DNA of 64,000 nt from Apus apus. Taxonomy: Eukaryota > Chordata > Aves > Apodiformes > Apodidae. The notes below the pieces were generated by a model that saw only the letters and a list, made by a program, of their open reading frames with translations, was not told the DNA's origin and searched no databases. The DNA is taken from positions 173,506,274-173,570,273 of the forward strand of contig NC_067282.1 of NCBI RefSeq assembly GCF_020740795.1, in the 5' to 3' direction. The position numbers and the translations under genes are program-made. Positions 1-13,406 of the stretch are shown here, piece by piece; within the stretch, counting starts at the first letter, position 1, and the number at the start of each line of letters is the position of its first letter.

Positions 1-436
1 GCCCCCTTCAAGCACTGGAAGGCCACTATAAGGTCTCCTCAGAGCCTCCTCTTCTCCAGGCTGAACAGCTCCAACTCTCTCTGACTGACTTCGTAGGATA
101 GGTGCGCTAGCCTTTGGGTCATCTTCGTGGCTCTCCTCTGAACTCGCTCCCAGAGCTCTATGTCTTTCCTGTGTTGAGGGCTCTGGAACTGGACACAATA
201 CTCCAGGTGGGGTCCCACGAGTACAGAGTAGAGGGGCAGGATCACCTCCTTCAACCTGCTGACCACACTTCTTTTGATGTAGCCCAGGATGTTTTTGGAT
301 TTCTGGGCTGTGAGTGCATATTGCTGATTCATGTTGAGCTTTTCATTGACCAACACCAGCAGGTATTTCTTTTCAAGGCTGTTCTTAATCCATTCTCTTC
401 CCAACCTGTATTTGTTCTTGGGATTGCCTATTACTA
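1..436 (-). mobile_element. CR1 LINE fragment, minus strand, cut by window edge
   Basis: An open frame at 404-39 on the minus strand encodes the C-terminal part of the CR1 reverse transcriptase: ILGYIKRSV, then LYSVLVGPHLEYCVQF, then LWERVQRRATKM, then [11 protein letters not shown]. The 3' end of the element lies beyond position 1. Its 5' truncation is near 436, where it abuts a plus-strand copy. Confidence 0.9.
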
Positions 437-1436
437 AACAGGAAAGGTGAACTAGTCACCAATAATGCTGAAAAGGCAGAGGTCCTCAACACCTTCTTCA
501 CCTCTGTCTTTACCAGTGCTGTTGGGTCCCAGGCCATAGGAACAAAAATCCAGATTGATGCAGACACCAACCCACCATCAGTGGAGAGTTGTTGTGTCAA
601 CCATTACAGGAGCTTGACCCATACAAATTGGTGGGTCTGGATGCCATCCACCCTAGGGTGTCGAGAGAGCTGCTGATGTTGTTGCAAAGCTACTCTCTCT
701 TTGAGAAGTTGTGGAGACTGGGAGAGGTCCCTGAAGAGTGGAGGAAGGCTAATGTCACCGTTCTTGGTGGATAACAGGCTGGACAACAGGTGGATAGCAT
801 GAGTGAGCAGTGTGCTGCAGAGGCAAAGAAAGCCAACAGGACGCTGGGCTGTTTCAACAAGGGCATCACCAGCAGAGATACAAAAGTCATCATCCTACTC
901 TACTTAGTTCTTGTCAGACCACACCTGGAGTATTACATTCAGTTTTGGTCCCCGCTCTACAAAAAGGCTGCAGACAGGCTAGAGAGTGTCCAGAGAAGGG
1001 CCTCAAGGATGATCAGAGAACTGGAGAGTCTGCCATATGGAGAGGCTGAGAGAACTGGGTTTGTTCAGCCTTGAGAAAAGAAGGCTTAGGGGAGACCTTA
1101 TTACAATGTTCCAGTACTTAAAGGGTGGCTACCAAGAAGATGGAGACTCCTTATTTCCAAGGAGTCACATGGAAAAGACAAGGGGTAATGGGCACAAGTT
1201 GCTCCTGGGGAGATTCCAGCTGGACAAAAGGTAAATTTTTACGATGAGGACAGTAAAACATTGGAATAGTCTCCCAAGGGAAGTGGTAGATTCCCCCACA
1301 TCGGACAATTTTCAGTCTCAGCTTGACAGGGTGCTGAGCTGTCTCATATAAACTACAGTATTACCTAGAAAGGTTGGAGCAGATGATCCTTGAAGTTGCT
1401 TCCAACCTGGCATTCTGTGATTCTATGATTCTATTT
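437..1436 (+). mobile_element. CR1 LINE, plus strand, internally deleted, with 3' tail
   Basis: It starts with CR1 reverse-transcriptase sequence (LVGLDAIHPRVSRELL, then VPEEWRKANV near 625-770). It then jumps at about 775-785 to the C-terminal part (TLGCFNKGITS, then VLVRPHLEYYIQFWSP) and runs to the 3' end, finishing in the CR1 octamer tail (ATTCTGTG, ATTCTATG) at about 1411-1434. Most of the catalytic domain has been lost at the jump. Confidence 0.9.
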
Positions 1437-4400
1437 ATTTGTTCTCTCTGTTATCTCTAAAAGAAGTTCTGCTCAGCTCCAGGCTTTCCTTTCTTTAACT
1501 GACCACTGGTGAATTTTTTATAGCCATGGGGTTTCAAGTGCGAGCCTGTGCCCATCTCTTATCATCCCATATCTGCCCTCCTCTGTGCTGTATCCTGTGT
1601 CTCCACTTGATGCTGCCATTATTTTTGTATATTACATATTTGTGGCAGTAATAAACACCTCATTCTACATAGAACAACTGCTTATTATTGTTATCTCAAA
1701 AAAACTAGGATTATACTCTGCAAAGATACAGGAAAGTAGAACAAATTAGTGACAACCACCTAGTCATTAGATTAATTGCTGTTAAAGTTAACCCAAGTGA
1801 AAAAAAAACAAACAGCCTGGCACACTTCTGTCCTGGGCCTTGCAAACTCAGGTCAAAGCCTGTGGCCAGGTACTAGCAATGTCAATACTACTGGACTGCA
1901 GGTCTAAAGGGTCACAGAATTAAGTGCATGCTTTGTAACTATAACTAAAACTCATTAAAACTCACCAGACTGTAATTTCATTTTGCATCATGGCAATGGT
2001 CCTGGATCACTCTGAATCGTATCACATTCTCCTGATGAATTATTGTCTGGCAAACTTTCATGCTCTGGATTTTAACAGAGCTCTACTGATTAGTGTGCAA
2101 AATGCATCCTGACCTAACACATCCCATTGCTGCTCAGAGTCTTCTTCTCTCTCCAATATGCAGTCTGTGAGACACCTGCCTCCCTGCTGCTGCATCAACT
2201 GGGACTAGAAATTTGCACAGTAAAGTGAGGACAGATACTCAGGCAACTTTAGGAGAGAATTAAAAAGGAACTGATGTGGGGCAGAAAAAGGACAGAAAAA
2301 GGAATTAAACAGGTTATAGGAATGGGATAGCAGGGAGAACAGGAGGTGTCAAAGAGTCTGAGGTTTCATGAGAACTCAACAGAGCAGCTCAGTGTCTGCT
2401 ATGAGGGAGAGAACTCCCAAATGCAGAACTAGCAAGATGCTCACCTTCAGCTTCACAAGCCATATCATTGTGAGAGAAGTATAGGGTTAATTTACATGCC
2501 AGATGCCTAATAGTCTTCATGAAATGGCTGGTTGAAATGTCAAATTTATTGTCTATACTAACTGCAAGAAACTCTGCAGAACTACCTAGGACATAATAGA
2601 TTTCCTCTGGCTAGCAATAACTCTCTCTTTGTATTTCTCAGCACTGATGAATATAAAAAATGTATTTACTTTCAATCTTAAAACTGTCAGGCAGTAATAA
2701 GTCTAATCTAAATTTACAAGGATCAAGTAACTACTTATGGAAAGTGTTCTTTAGGTATTGCAGAAACGGTTCATACTTTACAGTGGTTCAACAAACGCAA
2801 CAAGAGGCTATGTTTGCAGACCATAAAAATGAAGTAAAAAACTTAAGATTACTACTATGAATTTGAACTACTGATAGAAAATCAATCTTTAGCCTAGCAT
2901 AATCCAGAAAAGGGATTGTAACATTTTTATTATAAAGTCTTGATATAGCAAAAGTTTTGCATGGTTTGATATTAGAAAGTGAAAACCGTAATTCTTTGAT
3001 TTACTTTGAAAAATATTTTTATTTCCCATCAGAAAACATCTGAACTGTGCAAGGATTTATCTGCCTTTAAAAGCCACTTTCAGCAACATCAGTAATCCCT
3101 TCTTAGATGGTGAACACTGAAGCTACCTGTAAACCAAATTGCATTTTCCACACATGACAAGGCAACTCAGTATAATGGAACCCAGGTGTTAGACTAATTT
3201 CTAATTTAACCATAAATGAAGAAAAGAGAAATATTGATCCTCAATGCAAGTTGTTGTGGTATTACAGAATCCATCATAATGAAGAAATGACCCCACTTTG
3301 CACAAAGGTTAACTGTACAAATGGTACTGCAATGACAAAAATGTTAATGAGTTTGTGTGGCAGCAGGTAAGCAAGAGCTGGCAGAAGGAAGCTATTGTGA
3401 TAGGCAGATAATTACAATGGAAGTCATGTCTTAGGTAATGACTAGGATTCACATCACATATCTTCTCAGACACAGTACAATTTCGCTAGCTCTGTTTATG
3501 GTAATCTATGGGATTATTTGACAGCAAGGTGACACTGTGACTTTGGAACAAATTTCTTTCATAGACAGCACAATTACTGATATTGTGACATTCAATTAGA
3601 TACATCACTGCTGTACAATTTTGATTTTAGAAAATATAAAAACATAAGGTATATTTTTCATTAGTACATGAAGGTTTTTGGTTCCCAATTTGGAACCACT
3701 AAATGCTTTGATCCTTCTAATGTGTAGGACTCAGGAGAAATTTAACAGCTGTGAGTTTTTAACCATTCAACAGCAGGATTAATAAATAAAAGAGGAATTA
3801 TGCATTTAAGATATGTAATTGTCTTAAAGAGAAGGAATATAGATTTCCAAGGCTCATCTGTGTTATAAACTCTGCTACATAACAAATACATAATATTCTT
3901 TTAAAAAAATGGAATTCTGACAGTAGAGACATACTATATTATATTCTAGGCCACATTGCCCACCGATCTATTTATTCAATCTCACAAAAAAGCTACAAAG
4001 GCAAAAATATTCAGATGAAGAATCAGCTCTGTATCACCTATTCTTCCCTTTAGGGAAGGGATGTTAAATAACACGGAGAAGACAAGACTGGCAACAAATG
4101 TGAGTAGCTCTTAAAGTTCCACTATATCCTTGGTCCACAGCAATATGCAGGGTCTTATTGTGAGCATTTCATTGAAAGACCAGACTACAACAACCCCATC
4201 AGTACTTATATGTGAGTAAAAATAGTTCTCCATTCACAAGTGATAAAGAGGTACTTGAGCAAACAGACAGCAGTTTTTAAGAAAGATGTCTATTTGAAAT
4301 TCTTCAATAAATGTTTTGTGCAAACAAACTTTGGCTTCCGGAATGTTCATCAACATTTTCTCTTTGTGTTTTATGTGGATGTTTCAGTGCCTGAGCTTGT

Positions 4401-6234
4401 ACAACCTGTCACCTAAAGCACATTTTGTTACTTCAGTTCTTTTGGTGACTGAAGTAATCTTCCATAACTGCCTCAACTAATATTCTCTCTTCCTTCATGA
4501 AGTTGTATATTCACAAATACAGCATTGTAAATAATAATTTCCTGGGGGAAAAAAAAAAAGATAAAAAAGCAATATATAAGAAAGAGTATGAATATATCAG
4601 AAGCAAATTCTTGTCTAGAAGACAAAAGAATGTCTACAAATACATTGTCTTACTATTAGCATGTCTATTGTACTACTGGTGATTATTTTTCTCCCTTGAT
4701 AAAGGTTTTACAATCTAAAGTTTATGTATCCACCTTCTTTGTAACTCTGAATCCGTGTGAAATGTTCATTATTTTAAGATAGGAAATCTAGGTATTAATC
4801 AAAGAACAGTACTCAGGAACAACAGCCACTCTTACTCTGCACGATCTGTATAATTCCTTCCATTGAATTTAGGTGCAAACCTCTGTACTGAAATTGGATT
4901 ATAAAAGTTGGCTTACATAACTTATTTATAGAGGTTGTGTGGAAAAATATCCTGTTACCTCCACTTCTGCTCAGAAATGTGCAACTTGTATGAACAAAAC
5001 CTAAGTCTTTAATTGCATGAGGATTCTGCAAAAATTTGTTAGAGCAGTCACATTCTCGCTCCAAGGAGACGAGTCTCAATCATAATGACCTTACATTTGT
5101 AGAGTGGTTTTCTTGCCTAAGGATGTGCAAGTGCTCTAAAAACTTGACAAGTTACATCCATGAATCTTACCATTCACCACTCAATTTCAGCAGCCTCTGT
5201 TGTGAAAAGGTTTTAACAACACTCAGTAAAGTCTAGTTCAGCTTAGGACAAGATATGACTACTGTAAAGAAGGAAGAATCTCAGCAGGCAGACAATAACA
5301 CTTCACATGGGAATGCCAACAGACCACCGAAATTAACAGACTCCATAGGGAGTGTGGCACATCAATGTTATGACCTTCCTTTTGTGTTTTGAAGGAACCA
5401 TACAACCAACAACACATTGAGCAAATCCAAATGCATTTGATGCACTTAGAGCACAGTTCTTCAAGATGCTGAGTACTGTCATTCACAAGATAACAAGCTG
5501 TAAGTCTGTAAAAATGACATGATCAAATGTAAGAAAATGCTTAAGCACTTCACTGATCAGAACTTCCAGAGCTGTATAAAATACTCTGTGTCCCTGAGAG
5601 CCCAATGTTCACATCTTGAAAGCAGGAATCCTGGAGGAGAGAAACAGAAGCAGTGAGAAGACTTGGTACTTTCACTGGCAAAATTTACAAGGGCAGAAAT
5701 AGGTAATTTCCCTCAAATTCCTTTCTCTTACCCATTCTTTGAGAATTTGTTTTACTAGACTACAGCTGATAAGGAAAAGGTTTCTGATTAAAATATATAT
5801 ATATATAAAAAGACTAAAACATATCATAAGAAATTTAGACAAAACCTAAGTCTCTAAAAAACTTCTACACAGTCATTAACCTCACTGTAGAGATGCCTGT
5901 TTCAGTTAATGGCTGGCAGACAAATTCAGTCTATTGGACACATCCAAAGAGCAGAAGAAGATGACTGTTACATTAGACATGGCCTTTTAAGTCTGCTCTT
6001 ACCCAGCAGTCAGATGAAGGTGTCAAGATGGAATTGTGTGCCTGTGACCTTCTTTTCTTGTATTCCCTGTCCTATAGGTAGTTAGTCTCCTACTTCTTGT
6101 ACCAGATCTAAGGCAATAAGCTTGAAACCTGAGGGTAATATATATCCTGTGATACCCATGAAGGCTTCTCAGATCCCATGAATGAATATTCAGCTTTGTC
6201 AGAAGTTCAGCTTGGTATCAGGTCTCACTGGCAA
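1437..6234. other. Intergenic, AT-rich, no gene seen
   Basis: Only short chance open frames on both strands, none with recognisable protein sequence. There is an (AT)8 run at about 5793-5807. I recognise no repeats or RNA genes. Confidence 0.7.
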
Positions 6235-6358
6235 TCCTCACCTGGACACGTTCCTGTGTAACCTACTCTAGGTGATCCTGCTCTGGCAGGGGGGTTGGAC
6301 TAGATGATCTTTCAAGGTTCCTTCCAAACCCTAAGATTCTGTGATTCTGTGTGATTCT
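6235..6358 (+). mobile_element. CR1 3' tail fragment
   Basis: CR1 3' untranslated end, with TAGGTGATCCTGCTCTGGCA, then GGTTGGACTAGATGATCTTT, then a GATTCTGTG-type repeated tail. Heavily 5'-truncated. Confidence 0.9.
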
Positions 6359-9300
6359 TTGACATGGTTCCTATAATAAAGAAATGTATTTCCAAATGTC
6401 TTCCCAAATGGATTCCAGTAAAGAGTCAAATCAAGAGACTAAAGCCTGGTGAACCAACAGCTGGCACCAACAACAGTTCTGCATGGATAAGGGGACCATA
6501 AGGGAAGCTGGGGAACAGAGAAGGACAGTTGCAGGAGCTGGGGCATGAGAGGGGTGAGTAAGACACATTCAAAATGCATGCATATGCTGAGGTGCATTTA
6601 TGAGAAGGTGAGAAGGAAGCACTGTAAAAATAGCACTGGGGGAAGGAGGTTCAACTCCTCGTTCACAGTCTACTCCTGGGAACTCCTGTCTTGCTCCCAC
6701 CAGTCCAGATTGAAGCAATCAGAGTAAAATCCACTGCTGTGGGATTAGGAGGTAGAAATTGAAAGAGGTCATTGGGATGAAACACCCTTCATTCTCACAC
6801 ATGTAACATAGCAGAGCAGTTCCCCAGATAGAAGTTAATTTGCCTTATCTCTTGTGTGTCTTGGAGCTGCACAGTAGGAGGAGAAGGAGATAACTAGTAA
6901 TGAAAGGAAAAGAAGAAATGTTATCCTTTACTTGCACATACATGTGTTGGAGGAAGTTGAGGAGGAAAGAGGGAGCAGTGTAGTGTGTTCATTGAAAAGA
7001 AACTCCCTCAAACAAGGAGAACACAGCAGGAGGAAAATGGAGATGAAGGAAACCCATTCAACTGTGAAGCATCCTGGGGAGAGGGACATGTGTCCCTAAG
7101 GTTGCTGCGCTTTGCACTGTGAAGGAGGGAAGAGAACTAACCAAAGTAAGTGGGGACCGAAGGCTTCCTGATACTTCTGCACCCACCTCTGCAACCATCA
7201 CACTGTGCAGCTGGTCACTCAGCTCTGCTTTGTTTACAGCCATTTCCCCAGCTGATGCCTGTGAGTAGGGAGCATGTACAGTAAGCCCTTCAAAACTTTT
7301 TACTTAGCTTTCGGTAGAGCAGGAGCTTCAGCCAAGACCTCTCTTCATATATTGGTTCCTTACCCACCACCACAGAGCCCTTTGCACATGTCCTTTATCT
7401 CCATTTTCATGTTTGCATCTTCTTTTCAAGGGAAAGTGAGAGTAGTAGTTCTGGTGGATAATAACCTCTTGCTGCTAAACTCATCAGTTCTAGCAAGAGG
7501 TGAGGTTCCCTGCAAGTGTCCTGAAAAGTCTGGAACATTTCATTACATTAGAGATGGATTTTTCTGCTTACTGATGGTTTTTGTTGTTTTCACTTATAAT
7601 TGCTACTGTTTTCTAAAACAGTTTTGAAAAACCATATTCAACACCTGAAGGTTCCTGTGGTAGCTGGCACACATCTATGCAACTGAGAATGAGGTACTAG
7701 AGACTTTCAAAATACTTCTGTCAAAGAATTATTTAGAGAAGTATTTCACGGCTAACACTTCTTACTGGGGAAAAAGAAAGCACATAAAGACTGTTTTTTA
7801 AATTACCCTCCTTTGTAAAATCATATCTCTTCACTATTTGACAATTATCCTCTTGTTTTTCCTTCTTTTTAATTTTGCCAAAACTTCAAAATGTTTCAGA
7901 TGTAAGAGACAAAATGAAAACATACTGGAAATTCAGACATGAGGAATAAGGAAGTGAGCTAATGTACTTTGCATGATTCTGCTTACTGATTATGGGTCTG
8001 TATAGCTTGATATTTTGGTCTGTCACATGTCCCCCAGCTTCTATCAAACTGCCCCTGCAAATTCAGTCACACTCCAAAGCAGCACTGATGGCAAGAGTAT
8101 TTCCATATATTCTTGAGGTGGTTTTCCAAAAGAAGCAAATATTCCACAGAAGCAGAATAATATGATTGAAGTATGTTTAGATTTTAACCTATTTTAACAT
8201 TAGAGTTATGCAAATTTGATTAAAACAGAGATTTAAACCAAAACTCAACTGCACCCTGAGCAACAGCTGTGCGCGTTCTGCAGGTGGCTTTCCACAGCAA
8301 CACAGTTCCACAGTCCTTCAGCTCCCTCTGCTGCTGAATCGATTCCTGTCTTTTTCATATTGGCAATGAGCTTTTATTATTTTTTTTAACCTCTGTTTTG
8401 ATGAGAAAAAAATTATGCAGATTAAAATTGCACCTAAAGCAATGAAATGATTGCTTGAATTGATAAACAGTGTGTGCAAAGCTTCATGTAATTATTGTCC
8501 CTCCTTTTATCAGGGAATGACAAGAATCCCATCACTCTGATGACTTTTGGGTGACTTGTAGTGCATATATTGTCATTGCAATTTTATTCGATGTAGCTGA
8601 AACGTATCTGCTGCTTAAGCTGACATTTCCTGATTATGTAGTTTAATTTCATATTATTTTTTAAAAATGATTATGTCTTAATATAGCTGAATTTAGTCTT
8701 TATCACAGAAGTTTCCTGTAGATATCTTAAGAATATTTTCTTTGATTTTGATGTTAATCTATCAAAAATGCTAAAAAAAAAGAAGCAGCAGCTTGTATGT
8801 TTGCATAATGTAGCTTTTATTGCTGTCTTTTCCATTTCTAAATATTCTCAACAAAAATTACCCTAGATAGCAGATAACTGAACATATTCAAACATCGTGT
8901 TGGTCAAAAAGTGATATAAATGCAAACCACACAAACACATTCATTAAAGTACAACTTCGGCTAATAAGGTATAATGAAGGGAAGGAATGATCTCCCAGAA
9001 TATGTGTGAGAAGTATAAAAACCTCAGCATCATAGATGATACTAACTAAAATGGGGATTTGAAAAGCAGTAAAGGTTAAGGGAATATTAACACATAAGAT
9101 TATGCTGTTCAAGGAATCTCTGATCCTCAAGGGATGGTCTACCTAGATTACATCAAAGATGGGAAGTTTAGAACTCAACGTGTAATTTTCTCTATAAGTA
9201 CGCAGGATAGCATATAAATTCTTTTTTCTGTTTGGATATTCAGCCACGTGACTATGTCACTGATGGAATTACCCCAAGAAAATAATCTTATGAAATCTTC

Positions 9301-11505
9301 ATTTGAAATTCTGCAAAACTTTTTAAAGCACAGGTTTGGGTAATCTTGGCCAAGCCATTACTTCCTCTAAAAGAACTAGGATGACTTCCTGAGGGATCTG
9401 AAATAAATCTTAGCCAAAGAAGCAATGGTACCTGTGGGTATGGTTATGCTTCACCTGGGGATAAACACAACACACCTGTAGCCCAACATGAAGAGAAAAA
9501 CTCAAGACTAGTCAGGCATGTTCAGATCTCCTAGGCACTGCTTGGATGAGCTGCTGTGTCTTTTGTAAGGACAGTGCTTATATTTGAATATTTTCAAAGT
9601 GTTTGCTGCTGTTTAGGAAATAGTGAGACACTGCTGGCCCTGCTCAGGGGAAGTGGCTGACTTTGCTATCACCTCTTTCCTGCAGCTTGTTCCTGAGCGA
9701 CACCTTAGGAGCAGGCCCATTGGGCTTGAAACTAATTACATGACTGAATTATTCTCAGGAAGAAATTACAGAATGACAGTCAAATCCAAGAGGTTGTAGG
9801 CATGTGAAATAAATAGGTGGGTTGCAGGAACCCAAAGCTGCAAACAAGAGCACCCTCAGAGGCTGCCTCATTCTGTAGGTACTTGAGAGGACCTTTCCCT
9901 TCCAGCCTTGGTGCCTCTCAGGCACTTGATATTTGTCCATATCCTGACCTTCCCTGACCTGAGGAAAGTAACACATTAACTGAAAAAGCTTCACATGCTG
10001 ACAGTCCCATTGTCAGAAAATATATAGAGACACAGAACAGGAGAAGACAACACTGATCATCATACCCAGTCCTGCACCACCAGAGTCAAACAGAACATGA
10101 GCAGCAATTCGGAGCATAAAGGACCTAAGTCATAAAAGCTTTCCCATTGCTGACAAATGTTACACCTACAGTAAAAAGGCCAGCAGCCCAGCTGGGAGGT
10201 GATATAGTGAGGAGAGAGAAAGCAAGCATTCAAAGTCACACCAATGAGCTTCACTCCTGCAACAACAAACCATCACTTATCATGAAATTCTTCAGCGATT
10301 CAGACAGCTGCTCCTTTCAGGTCTGCCCTTCTCACTGGCCACTCTGTCCCAGTGGTCACTAGGGGCCCAGGAAGCCCAGCTCCCTACCAACATCCCAATG
10401 TGTAGCTCATGCTGCAGAGGCATAATTGTGGGCTTCATATCTCAGTTGCAAGGACTAGACTCACCCAGCCTTGCCCCTGCCAGCGCTCACCTCAGCACTG
10501 GGCTCAGCACTGAGGATTCTGTTCAGAGGCTGTAAATGTAGGGCTGTGCATTAGTGCCTGAACAGCATGAAATGGTGTCCAGCTGCTCAATAGAAACACC
10601 AGTCATCCCTTCCAAGTTAATAAAGGAAAATTTTCTTTCTGATCCCATATTTGGTCATTAGTTTAACCTTGAGCATGTGAGTAAAATACACCAAGGTGCT
10701 ACTGTAAGGGTTTAAGATCTCAAACCCATCAGCCCATCCTAACTCAGCCTACCACCAAGACCTCATGAGTACTGCAGAGGGCAGTGAAGAACCGGAAACC
10801 AAAGTTATGTACCTCTGGTGGTGGAAAAGCGGAACAGATCTTTCCTTGACAAAATGCCAATGACCAGGAGAAATTCTGAAATTCAGGATTACTACAAAAT
10901 AAATAAAATGCAAGTAAATGTGAACCCACAACAATCTAGTTCCAGTTCCTCCTTTTTGGAACACTAAAGAACTTAACATTTCTTCATCTGGAATCAAACT
11001 TTTCCCTAAATATTTAATCCTTGGTATAAACTATAAATTTTCCTTATTCTCTGTCTTATTTAGAAAACCTTTCCTCTTCAGATGATTATATACGATCTTC
11101 TAATTTCCTATTTAAATTAACTATGACCATTTTAAAACTGTTCAACCTTGCACTATGCAAATTCGCATGACCTTACACACTAAGCCTGTCCAGGTAGCAG
11201 GTGGAATTCTACTGCTATTTCCAGATAGTTTTGACTCAAGAAGCAGCAAAGAGAGGTTTTTTGCCCGACTAAATTTAATGTAAACAAAACATGATTGGCA
11301 GATTTCTGTGCTTAGGACCCAAATTCCAGGTACGTGACCTATCACTACCCCTAGAGCAGTAAATTAGCATTCCAGCATTGGCTGACACTTGAGGTAATGA
11401 ACAGCAGTTTCAAACTTCTCAGATATCCAGAGTTTATGTATGCAAACTATCTAGCTGGTATGTTCCCCAGCCCACGTTGATTCTTAAACCACGTCTGGTA
11501 CATGT
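6359..11505. other. Intergenic, no gene seen
   Basis: No open frame resembles a known protein. An AT-rich section at about 8180-8720 has the look of a conserved noncoding element, with an octamer ATGCAAAT near 8207 and homeobox-type TAAT cores. That reading is only an impression and needs an alignment. Confidence 0.6.
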
Positions 11506-12345
11506 GTAAGTGCAAGGCCAGACACTAATGGTGTGCCCCAGGTATTGGGGCCAATGCTGTTTACCCTCTTATTAACACTCTGTAAGACAGGAGTAGTGCA
11601 ACTTCCAAAAGTTTACAGGTATTACAGCACTGTGGCTGATACACCAGAGGTCTGCATTGACAGAGACCTCAAGAAGGCAGAAAGGGCCCTGGCAGTGCTA
11701 GTGCACATCCATGTAGCAACACAGCCTTTCAGCAAAAAAGGACAACAGCCTCCTGAGCTGCATTAGGAAGTGTTACCAGCAGGGTGAGGGAAGCGATTTT
11801 CCACTCTGCTCAGCTCTGGTGAGACATCTGGAGCGCTTGGTCCAGTTCTGGGCTTCCCAGTACAAGAGAGACAAGGACATAGTTGAGTGAGTCCAGCAAA
11901 GTGCCATGATGATAAATAGATCAGAACATGTGACCTTAAAAAAGAGATTGAGAGCTGGAACTCCTCAGCCAAGAAAACAGGAGGTTCAGGGAGATCTTAT
12001 TGATGTGTCTAAACACCTGATGGGGCAATGGTAGAAGTAGAAAAGACTGACTTAAGAGTCTTCCCAGTGGTACTCAAGGAAAGGACAAGAGGAAATCAGC
12101 ACAAAGTGAAATACAAGAATCTTCATTTACACACAATGTAGGAAAAAACTCAAAACAAACTTGCAAGGTGATCAAACACTGGAACAGGTTATCCTGAGAG
12201 GCTGTAGAGTCTCCATCCTTGGAGATTATTAAACACCCAATTAGACATGCTCTGCAGCAACATGCTTTGGTTAACCTGCAGTGTGGCTGAAAAAGCAGTG
12301 TCTCCAGATGTCCATTCCAACTTCAGCAATTCTATGCTTCTCCAG
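11506..12345 (+). mobile_element. CR1 LINE fragment, old, plus strand
   Basis: Diverged CR1 running from the end of the reverse-transcriptase core (CCCAGGTATTGGGGCCAATG, translating PQVLGPMLFTLLL) to the 3' region (CACTGGAACAGGTTATCCTG, then CCATTCCAACTTCAG, then AATTCTATGCTTCT). A large part of the reverse transcriptase after the start is missing, and there are many stops and frameshifts. Confidence 0.85.
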
Positions 12346-13076
12346 CCAAGAACAACTTTACACAGAAAACTGAAGCCACCACCACTAACCTGACCTTGAC
12401 ATCCTATGAAGTTGAAAGCTTGTCTACAATGTTTTGCACTTCATAGCATCTGGATCCAGTAACCATTACAGCAGCTACACCTGCAAACCCTTGACAAGGG
12501 ACCCACATCTCCATTACTTTAGTGAGCCGTACCTGGGGCTGAACAGCACCTTTAATTTCAAGAAAGAGAAGAAAATATGGTTCTCTTGCATCCATGACAG
12601 TGATTATACTACCATATATTTGGAAATAATGGAGGAATGAAACAGCTCCTCTCAGACTTAGGATGAAGTTGGCAGCTTCTTGGTTTCCTCAGACAAACTT
12701 ACCCACATAACAAGTACAGGAAGATGGCAAGCCACATCAACAATTTGAGCAAAGCTCAACCTGGTGGATAGACTCTCACCAATGACTATCCAGCTTGTAG
12801 GTTTAATCTAGTAAGCAGAATTTTCAAATTCCTAAAAAGTGAAAGTGTTTTACATATCTGTAAAATTAACATTAGATGAGCTGAAATTCTAAGAATTTCA
12901 GGACGTGTTCAAAACTGATTGTGGCAGTTTATTAAATTTTGGGCTTAGCCATAGTTCCTAAATCTAGGTACAACAGCTGTAGTTCCGGTGCTTATCTTTA
13001 AAACAGAGTGATGAAGATCATCAAGTTTATGACTCTCTATCAATGAGGGTGAAAATATAAAGGTTTTATGAAAATA
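12346..13076. other. Intergenic spacer, no feature seen
   Basis: Lies between a CR1 fragment and the ATP23 3' end. No gene or repeat recognised apart from a second candidate ATP23 poly(A) hexamer at 12928-12933. Confidence 0.6.
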
Positions 13077-13082
13077 TTTATT
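13077..13082 (-). terminator. ATP23: ATP23 polyadenylation signal AATAAA
   Basis: TTTATT on the plus strand, which is AATAAA on the gene strand, 325 nt beyond the ATP23 stop codon. It is the nearest canonical signal I found and gives a short 3' UTR. Another lies at 12928-12933. Confidence 0.5.
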
Positions 13083-13406
13083 CAGCAGCAACAGAAGTTT
13101 TAGAAACCAAGTCCTACTCAGACTGCACAGAATTAAATGTTCACTGAAATGTGCAGATCATTATTTGGCAAATCTTTTGGGATACTAAATTATCTTGCTG
13201 GAATAACAGATGAGGAAACACCATTTTTAAGTCTTGTTCATTTACTATGTTTACTTCCATGCAAGTTGGCTCCTGGAAAAAGTTTATAAAATTAATTGAT
13301 ACATGTGATAGCACTGCCCTTTCCACCAGCACCGTGTGCGTAGACTGTAACCCCTTATGTTGCAAAACAATCAGATATTGCCATAATTTTTCACTTCTTT
13401 TTTCCT

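Noticed and set aside
6645-6665. GGTTCAACTCC resembling a tRNA T-arm
   Set aside because: No A box or cloverleaf can be drawn around it.
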